The position numbers and the translations under genes are program-made. Positions 56,780 through 64,000 of a stretch of 64,000 bases of DNA are shown piece by piece. This DNA is from Elephas maximus indicus. Taxonomy: Eukaryota; Chordata; Mammalia; Proboscidea; Elephantidae. The notes under the pieces were generated by a model, which worked only from the letters and a program-made list of their open reading frames with translations, was not told where the DNA came from and did not search any database. Position 1 is the stretch's first letter; each line of letters starts with the position of its first letter. The DNA lies in the NCBI RefSeq assembly GCF_024166365.1, contig NC_064826.1, positions 25,816,001-25,880,000 on the forward strand. The letters are read 5' to 3'.

Positions 56780-57303
56780 TGTCTTAGTTATTTAGTGCTG
56801 CTGTAACAGAAATACCACAAGTGGATGGTTTTAACAAAGAGAAATTTACTCTTTCACAGTCTAGGAGGCTAGAAGTCTGAATTCAGGGTACAGCTCCAGG
56901 GGAAGGCTTTCTCTCTGTGGGCTCTGGGGGAAGGTCCTTGTCATCACTCTCATCCTGGTCGAAGATCTTCTCAGAGCAGGGACCCCAGGTCCAAAGGATA
57001 TGCTATGCCCCCAGTGCTTCTTTCTTGGTGGCATCAGGTCCCCATGTCTCTCTGATCACTTCTGTCTTTTATATCTCAAAAGAGATTGACTCAAAATACA
57101 ATCTAATCTTGTAGGTTGATTGAGTCCTGGCTCATTAATATGACTGCCTATAATCCTGCCTCATTAACATCATAGAGGTAGGATTTACAACACACAGGAA
57201 AACTACATGAGATAACAAAATGGTGGGCAATCACACAATACTGGGAATCATGGCCTAGCCAAGTTGACACACGTTTTGGGGGGACACGATTCAATCCATA
57301 ACA
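56780..57303 (-). mobile_element. MaLR (MLT1-type) solo LTR with 5-bp TSD
   Basis: TGTCTTAG at 56780 to CATAACA at 57303, flanked by perfect ACCAC (56775-56779 and 57304-57308). It is inserted into the head of the neighbouring AfroSINE. Confidence 0.9.
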
Positions 57304-57499
57304 ACCACCTACTTGGTAAGTTTTAGAATGAGTTGGGAAGATACTGGGAGTGGGGAGGAGTAAGGTGTTTAACCTGGGCTTGTCCCCTAAATTTTGTCAC
57401 CCAGTTTTCTCTTCTTAGGAGTAAGGTTTGTTCTGAGAGCATGTATGAAGGACCAGTTCCCTTCCCTCAACAGGGAAACTTCTGTGAGAACACTTTGAA

Positions 57500-57632
57500 G
57501 GACTCTTCTGGTGGCGTAATGGTTAAGGGCTCATCTGCTAACCAAAAGGTCAGCAGTTTGAATCCACCAGCCACTCCTTGGAAACCCTGGGGTACTGTTC
57601 CACTCTGTCCTATAGGGGAGCTAGGAGTCAGA
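57500..57632 (+). mobile_element. AfroSINE, short form
   Basis: Head gactcttctggtggcgtaat, tail aggggagctaggagtcagaa. Confidence 0.92.
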
Positions 57633-57810
57633 ATCAAAAATTAAAAAATCAACTGGTTTGATTTTTGGTTTGGACAAAAGTTTGCCAGCAAAATGACACA
57701 CGTCTGTGAAAGCCAAAGAGTAAAGGGAGGTAGCTTTCTCCTCAGACTCCTCTCCAGGTAGAAGGAAGAGCACAGTGAAAAAGGCTTAGCTGCTGCTGTG
57801 TTTACCTTGG

Positions 57811-58000
57811 GGAGTCCCTGGGCAGTGCAAACAGTTAAGTGCTCCAGTACTAACCAAAAGGTTGACGGTTCAAACTCACCTAGAGGCGCCTGAGAAGAAA
57901 GACCTAGAGATCTGCTTCCCAAAGATCACAGCCTTGAAAACCCTATTGAGCAGTTCTACTCTGCACCCATGGGATCACCATGAGTTGGAATTGACTTGGC
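57811..58000 (+). mobile_element. AfroSINE, long-body variant
   Basis: Head gagtccctgggcagtgcaaa, tail gggatcaccatgagttggaa. Confidence 0.92.
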
Positions 58001-58009
58001 GGCAACAAC

Positions 58010-58365
58010 ATTGACCTTGGCCTCACCTATTCTGACCTTCTGGCCCCACTGAGAAGGGAATGTGACAAAAAGCAACCAAGGTGGGCACTACCTTGTTTCA
58101 AACAGGCCCAGGGCCTCACCTCAATACCTTGTCCTGGTGGTGAAGGAGATGGTTAGGTGGGTAGGGGGGTTCCCCTGGTGGAGGCAGGCAGGTCACCTGT
58201 GAATATATAAGTCAGCAAAGAAGTTTCTACGCCCTACTTATTCCTAGTCCCCCTCTCGTACCTTCCCCACAAAATCTTTGTTGCTTGTGAGAAACTAAAA
58301 AAAAAAAAAAAAGAGAGAGAGTAGTCCTTGCCCTTCAGAAGCTGGCCTGGCACTCATAGGCCATG
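58010..58365. other. Unassigned sequence
   Basis: No gene recognised. An A-run followed by GA repeats lies at about 58297-58321. Confidence 0.4.
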
Positions 58366-58375
58366 TTGTTCTTCT

Positions 58376-58533
58376 GTTGTTGTTAGGTCCTGTTGAGTCA
58401 TTTCCCACTCATAGCAACCCTACAGGACAGAGTAGAGCTGCCCCATAATGTTTCCGAGGAGCGGCTGGTAGATTTGAACTGCCAACCTTTTGGTTAGCAG
58501 CCAAGTTTTAACCACTATGCCACCAGGGCTCCA
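58376..58533 (-). mobile_element. AfroSINE, short form
   Basis: Tail ttgttgttaggtcctgttga, head ttaaccactatgccaccagg. Confidence 0.94.
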
Positions 58534-58756
58534 TTTTCCTACTAGACATAAACAATCTCACAGTTTACCAACCTCACACAAAGTCACCCTGAGACCATGA
58601 TAAATACCAAACATCCTCTCTCTTGCTAATGAGTGGCTGCTAGTTCTTTATCGAATCACATAATCACCCTGCTTTCTGATAGCATCTAATTTAGAGCAGG
58701 CCCCCACTTTCTTAGACCAAATAATCCCCCCAAAGCCCAAATTCTATAGTGAAACC

Positions 58757-58938
58757 CCCAAAACCCAAACCCATTGCCACTGAGTTGATTCTGTCAGAAA
58801 GAATTGCCCCACAAGGTTTCCAAGGCTGTAATCACTACGGAAGCAGACTGCTACATCTTCCTCCCATGGAGCAGCTGGTGGATTCGAACCATCAACCTAC
58901 TCGTAGCCAAGTGTTTAACCACTGCATGACCAGGGCTT
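58757..58938 (-). mobile_element. AfroSINE, long form, small deletion in the tail
   Basis: Tail cccattgccactgagttgat, then gtcagaaagaattgcccc without the usual gaccctataggaca. Head ttaaccactgcatgaccagg. Confidence 0.92.
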
Positions 58939-58944
58939 CTCTCA

Positions 58945-59440
58945 AAATCCTATAGTAAGCTATTTTTAACACACTGTTACTGAGAAATCCCACAGTTCCA
59001 CCATAGTGTGTGTTCTCCATCGATGTAACAAGTAATATGCCCGACATGTTTAAATACAGCTGTGTTCCTGGTGGTCTTTGGCTGAAGGACATTGACACCT
59101 GTGCAACCTCAGTGGCACTTAGTGTTCATTCATAGCTGAGTTCAGGAAATGTTTATTAAGAACCTCATATGTTTGGCCCCCATTCTAAGTGATATTCATT
59201 TACTGTATTTTTATGCAAATAACATATGGCTTCTACATTTGTTTGCTTAGCCACATGCCCCTCACCGAGGTATTTTCATAAGCAACACTTTGCCGATTTT
59301 TTTTTTTACATGTTGCTGTAAAAACAAATCAACGAATTAACAAAGCAATGCTATGTCTTTTTGTCTGAGGTGACTTGGGTCACACCTGGTAGCCTAAGAA
59401 TTTAAGAAGGGAGCTTTAGGGTACATGATACCAGCTTAGC
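58945..59440. other. Unassigned sequence
   Basis: No gene or repeat recognised. Confidence 0.4.
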
Positions 59441-59760
59441 CTTCAGATGGGCAGTCAGCAATGACTAGATGATGAAGTTCCAGTGAAAACTCTGACACCA
59501 AGGCTCAGGTGAGCGTCTCTTGTTGGCAGTATTCCGTGCGTATCATCACACATCGCTGCCAGGGAACTAATTCTGTCCACAGCTTCATGGAGAGGGGACT
59601 CTGGATGCTCCACATCTAGAACTTCTCTGGACTCTGCCCTGTGTCCTTCCCTTGGCTGATTTAGCTGCAATAAACCATAACCGTAAGCATAACAGCTTTT
59701 AGTGAGTTCTGGGAATCCTTCTAGCAAATTATCAAATTAACAGTGGTTTGGGGGACCCTT
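59440..59760 (+). mobile_element. Old LTR-like repeat 3' part (tentative)
   Basis: The text cccttggctgatttagctgc, aataaaccataaccgtaagc and agcttttagtgagttctggg recalls the 3' part of a common mammalian dispersed repeat. I cannot name the family. A minus frame of 90 codons across it is chance. Confidence 0.4.
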
Positions 59761-59769
59761 GGACTTGGC

Positions 59770-60215
59770 GATTATTGACAAAAGTAAGGTTGGTCTTATG
59801 GACCGTGCTCCCTCAAACGTTGCAGTGTTCCATACTCATCTTTAAGATTATAGGGAATACTCTAGGCATCTCTCTCTTAATATTAATGTATTAACAGAGG
59901 GATTTGATTTTCCAAGTCTACAACTCTTTTGTTTATTTTTTCATGATATTGGCATTTTGTTTCAAAACTTTTAAGATGGCACACGTCTGCCCCTAAATCC
60001 ATAAAGGTTTATCATGAAGGTATCATGAAAATCACGATTTCCCAAGAAACCCATTAATTATAATCTTTTGTTTCCAATCCTTCAAGGAAAAAACTGATCG
60101 AACTGATCACTGTTGCCAATAAAAAAAAGTATGCATAAATATTTATCAGAATGGAAAACAAAACAGGGCCACAGGGTTCAAAGCTTTGTCCTCGATTCTT
60201 CAGAACTAGTTGTTA
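59770..60215. other. Unassigned sequence
   Basis: A/T-rich, no recognised feature. Confidence 0.4.
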
Positions 60216-60218
60216 ATC

Positions 60219-60378
60219 ATGGAGCCCTGGTGGCATAGTATTTAAGCATTTGGCTGCTAACCAAAAGGTCGACAGTTTGAATCCACCAGCTGCTCTTTGG
60301 AAGCCTTATAGGACAGTTCTACTCTGTCCTATAGGGTCGCTATGAGTTGGAATCAACTTGACGGCAATGGATTTTGGG
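60219..60378 (+). mobile_element. AfroSINE, short form
   Basis: Head gagccctggtggcatagtat, tail gggtcgctatgagttggaat. Confidence 0.95.
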
Positions 60379-60384
60379 TTTTTG

Positions 60385-61135
60385 GTTCTAATAAAAACTT
60401 ACTAGAAGAACAACCAATAATGGACATCCCTTTTTTTTTCTCTCTCTCTCTCTCTCTGATGGATGTTACTACCTTAATCTGATTGTTAGTGATGGTTCTC
60501 AAATTCTTCTCTCTTGAAATACCAATGTTTTGCAAACTGGATCTAAGTGCCAGAAGGAAGGAAAAAAAAATTAATGGATAAATGTTTCTCAATTAAGTTT
60601 TTCCCATAATTTTCTTCTTAAAATCTCAGTGCCTATTAATACGCAGTATAATCCATCTGAAAATCTCTTTAAACCCCATACTTCAGCCTTACCTACTGAA
60701 TTTTATCATAGCTCTATTTCCTGTCTTTATGAAAGAACATTGTTGTCCCTCCATCTGAACAAATTCTAGAATTACTGTGGTATCTTGATTGTATAAAACT
60801 GCTCCCTTCCCACGTTCTTAAGAACAACTTAAATTTTGTAAGCTTCTGGAAACAGCTATTCAGTGTTACTGGTGCTAATCCAAAATTCACTATTATTCGA
60901 TGTGAAAGGCTACATTTTTTATGAAGCAAGAACGGAAGCATTTTCAAGAAATACAATCCAAAAGACAATTTTCTTTATGTAAGAGTATATACTTAGTCTT
61001 TATCGAAAAGTATTACACCTCTGTTAGTACTTGAAATTTCTTGCAACCAAGATCAACATCTTTCTTGGAAAAGCACACAAAGTCTATGAACCATATTTTA
61101 AATAAACTGTCATCCTGTTCGTTACCTCCTTAAAG
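60385..61135. other. Unassigned sequence
   Basis: A (TC)n run lies at 60437-60458. No gene is recognised. Confidence 0.4.
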
Positions 61136-61142
61136 AAACATT

Positions 61143-61257
61143 GTTGTTGTTATTAGGTACCATTGTGTTGGTTCTAACACATGGTGACCCCATGTATAAC
61201 AGAAGGAAACGTTACCCAGTCCTGTGCCATCGTCACAATAGTAGGTATGTGTGAGCC
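61143..61257 (-). mobile_element. RTE 3'-tail fragment
   Basis: ttgttgttattaggtaccat to ggtatgtgtgagcc, cut off by the LTR that follows. Confidence 0.85.
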
Positions 61258-61740
61258 TGTGATGGTTAAAATTGTATGTCACGTTGGCTGGGCCATGATT
61301 CTCTGTGTTTATATGTGATCACTCCCGTGATGGAATCTTCTCTGAGAAGCCAATCAGTTGAAAGGGACTTTCCTTGGATGTGTGATCTACATCTGAATAT
61401 AAGCAGATATTCTGGCTTTTTGCTTGCTCTCGATCCTGAGTCTGCCTCCTATTCCTCTGACCTCCAGTTCTTGGGAGTTGAGATATCAGTTTATCTGCTG
61501 ATATTGGGATTCATGGATCTTCACAGCCTGTGAGCTGGAGCCCTACTCTCTGACCTGCCAAAGTTGGGTTCGCCGCCCTCTGCAGCTACGTGAATCAGAA
61601 GAAGCCTCTATCCTGATCCATGGACTTGAGACATTCCAGCCTCTACAACTGAGTAAGTTGCTTCCTTGATGTAAATCTCTCTATATTTACATTTATACGC
61701 TTTACTGATTTTGCTTCTCTGGAGAACCTAGCCTAAGACA
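61258..61740 (+). mobile_element. ERVL-type solo LTR (different family)
   Basis: Reads TGTGATGGTTAAAATTG to GCCTAAGACA. Flanks gagcc and gagca agree at four of five positions. No coding region. Confidence 0.7.
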
Positions 61741-61842
61741 GAGCACAAAATAACTTTAAGTTGATTTAAATCTTCAGCTTTCTAATGAGAGTCGTTAATC
61801 TATGAAGCAATCTAGTGGCTGTGAAAAGTTGCTTAAAAAAAA

Positions 61843-61975
61843 AAAAAAACATTGCTATGGAGTCAGTTCTAACTCATAGTGACCCTACAGGACAGAGTAG
61901 AACTGCTCCATAGTGTTTCCAGGGCTGTGACCTTTAAGGAAGCAGACTGCCACATCGTTCTCCTGTGGAGCCAGC
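61843..61975 (-). mobile_element. AfroSINE, head missing
   Basis: Tail cattgctatggagtcagttc, middle ggaagcagactgccacatcg, stops at gtggagccagc. Confidence 0.9.
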
Positions 61976-61984
61976 ATACCATCC

Positions 61985-62280
61985 TTGGATTGCTTCTATA
62001 GGATTTCATTTACCTGAGTATGAACTTAATTTCTGTCATGCTTAAGTCACTTATTTTAGGCTTTCTGTCACTTGCAGTGAATATTAATCTTAACTCACAT
62101 GCACCATAATACATATGCTTTTTTATCTCCTTAAAAAAAATTTTTTTTTCTTTTTTTTAATATGTTTGAATGTTTGAAAATTCATATGATAAAGTTAAAG
62201 TTTGCATATTTTGAATAGGAAATGCAAAAATAAAGTGACTTTCTTTTTTATTGTGTTAAATATATATATATATATGTATA
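61985..62280. other. Unassigned A/T-rich sequence
   Basis: Holds an A8/T9 junction near 62133-62150 and a (TA)n run at 62260-62282. Confidence 0.4.
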
Positions 62281-62285
62281 TAACA

Positions 62286-62432
62286 AGGGCTTCGAGCCAG
62301 TTCTTCCCAATTCAATCATAGCCAACAAAGCAAAACTGGCACAGACCTATGTTTCTTTAATTTTTAAAAAAATTTGGGTGCTCCGAACTGGTAACCAGAA
62401 CAGGAAAAATTACAGGTCAAAGCCTTGCTGAA
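62286..62432 (-). mobile_element. hAT-like MITE, left member of inverted pair
   Basis: Its reverse complement starts caaggctttgacctgtaatt and ends ctggctcgaagccct, with gggctttg-type inverted ends of its own. It pairs with 62659-62806. Confidence 0.65.
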
Positions 62433-62658
62433 AAGCTAATCTCCCTCTTAGAAAACAAGGACAGGACACACACTATATAGCAAATAAATCTCTCGTCCAT
62501 TGGTTTTTGAGCAGAGATGGAAGCAGCAGTGCCTGGCTCAAAGATGAAAGCCTACCACACTGCTTTGAATGTGTGTAGCTCTCTGCAGTCCTATCAATAA
62601 ACCAATGTCACACATCAGGTTCCTGAAAGGGGTCACAACGCCTCTTCTGCGTCTTCTA

Positions 62659-62806
62659 TTCCAGGGCTTTGACCTGTAATTTTTCCCATTCCAGTTACCA
62701 GTCCAGAGCACCCAAATTGAAAAAAATTTGGATATGTGCTGGTTTTGCTTTGTTGGCCATAGTCATGACCGACAAAGAACCAGTTTAAACAGTTCAAAGC
62801 TCTATA
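62659..62806 (+). mobile_element. hAT-like MITE, right member of inverted pair
   Basis: cagggctttgacctgtaatt to aaacagttcaaagctct, with the shared interior gagcacccaaatt and gttttgctttgttggcc. A third, partial copy lies near 15442. Confidence 0.65.
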
Positions 62807-62890
62807 TAAAACAAAATACTTGCTGTTACAACATTTTTTACATATACAATTCAGTGACATTAGTTATGTTCATTATATTGGGACTTTATT

Positions 62891-63236
62891 GATTATGGGC
62901 AGTCCCTGGGTTATGAATGTCCAACTTATGGACATCTTGTACTTAAGAATGGTCTTCCATAAAGACTATCACATTAAAATTTGAGTTAAATACAATGGTT
63001 CATAATAACAAACGCACACACTACTTTGTGGCACTCATGAAAACATTGCATAGTTTGGAAGTGTTTGTTAAGTGTTTTATATGCATAGAAAGACAGAATA
63101 TGTACTATTCACTAAAACAAACATTTGACTAACTGATGTTAAATAAGAACCATATGAACCTGTTCCAACTTACATACAAATTTGACTTAACGACAGACTC
63201 TGGAATGAAATTCATTAGTAACCTGGGGACTGCCTG
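62891..63236. mobile_element. Tc1/mariner-type (Tigger-like) MITE, copy 2
   Basis: Ends gcagtccctgggttatgaat and gtaacctggggactgc are inverted repeats over about 15 bases. It shares the internal tccaacttatgga and gacttaacgacag words with copy 1. Confidence 0.68.
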
Positions 63237-63437
63237 TTGTTGTGTACCATTGTTTCAATTCTACTCATAACAACCATCCAGGACAGAGTTAAATTGTCCC
63301 ATAGGATATCCAAGGCTGTAATCTTTACGGAAGCAGATTGCCACATCTACCTCCCGCCATGGAGTAGCTAGTGGGTTTGAGCCACTTACCTTTTGGTTAG
63401 CAACTGAGTGCTTAACCACTGCACCACTAGGTCTCCT
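63237..63437 (-). mobile_element. AfroSINE, long form
   Basis: Tail ttgttgtgtaccattgtttc, middle ggaagcagattgccacatct, head ttaaccactgcaccactagg. Confidence 0.93.
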
Positions 63438-63469
63438 TGAAAAATTACTTAAACACTTTCAATGTCCAT

Positions 63470-64000
63470 CTTCAAAATTTTAACTTAAGCATTTGATAAA
63501 GTCCAACACCCTTTCCTGATAAAAAACTCTCAATAAAATAAGAACAGAAGGGAAATTCCTTAACATAATAAATGGCATCTATACAAAACCAACAGCCAAA
63601 ATTATTCTCAATAGAGAGAGATTAAACCATTCCCCCTGAGAATGGGAATAAGACGAGGATGCCGTTTATCACCACTCCTGTTTAATATTGTTCTGGAAGT
63701 CCTAGCTAGAGCAATAGGGCAAAAAAAAAAAAAAAAAAAAAAGAAAAGAAAGGCCATCCAAACTGGAAAAGAAGAAGTAAAACTACCCCTATTTGCAGAT
63801 GTTATGATCCTATACATAGAGAACCCGAAAGAGTCCACCAGAAAACTGCTAGAACTAATAGAAAGATTTAGCAGAGTAGCAGGATAAAAGATCAACATAC
63901 AAAAATCAGTTGGAGTCCTATACAGCAACAAAGAGAACTTCAAAAAGGAAATCAGGAAAACAACCATTTATAATAGCCCCTAAAAAGATAAAATACCTGG
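63470..64000 (+). mobile_element. L1 LINE, ORF2 RT fragment
   Basis: Starts in the RT (AFDKVQH region, agcatttgataaagtccaac). A frame at 63642-63887 has [20 protein letters not shown]. The catalytic box reads FADV where FADD is expected (about 63792-63803). An A23 run at 63721-63743 expands the lysine stretch. It continues past the right edge. Confidence 0.93.

Noticed and set aside
59455..59727. Minus-strand frame of 90 codons as a gene
   Set aside because: It lies antisense to a stretch that resembles an old dispersed repeat and has no motif.

Overview
The window is nuclear DNA of an afrotherian mammal, most likely an elephant. The evidence is the mass of AfroSINEs (heads like gagccctggtggtgcagtgg, tails like tcgactcgacggca), a 3.2-kb RTE-clade LINE whose 3' tail the SINEs share, afrotherian-type L1 copies and many MaLR solo LTRs. 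About two thirds is recognisable interspersed repeat. No prokaryotic, plasmid or CRISPR feature is present.

The only intact protein gene is HYAL4 on the minus strand. It has three coding exons (53365-52412, 45272-45183, 42901-42500) with canonical phase-0 splice sites and encodes 481 residues: GH56 catalytic core, EGF-like tail and C-terminal hydrophobic segment. About 29 kb downstream in its transcription direction, on the same strand, lies a dead paralogue of the SPAM1/HYALP1 (PH-20) type at 13070-11562. It has lost its start codon, carries two nonsense codons and two one-base deletions, and no third exon is visible. The pair fits the mammalian HYAL4-SPAM1-HYALP1 hyaluronidase cluster.

Layout: 1-4294, 3' half of an L1; 4541-8026, an RTE LINE between two 133-bp direct repeats; 8.8-11.5 kb, SINE, L2 and a DNA transposon; 11.5-13.1 kb, hyaluronidase pseudogene; 14-18 kb, SINEs, MaLR LTR, L1 tail and MIR; 18.4-21.6 kb, second long RTE copy; 22-41 kb, dense SINEs, LTRs, nested LINE fragments and a degenerate tRNA-His; 42.5-53.4 kb, HYAL4 with repeat-filled introns; 53.4-63.4 kb, upstream flank with SINEs, LTRs and small DNA transposons; 63.4 kb to the end, an older L1.

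The genes do not form an operon. The most informative signals are transposon biology: the 133-bp target duplication around an already defective RTE, a tail-only poly(T) insertion, an internally deleted RTE that looks like a SINE precursor, SINE bodies that join RTE 5' and 3' sequence, and repeated insertion at one AfroSINE site.
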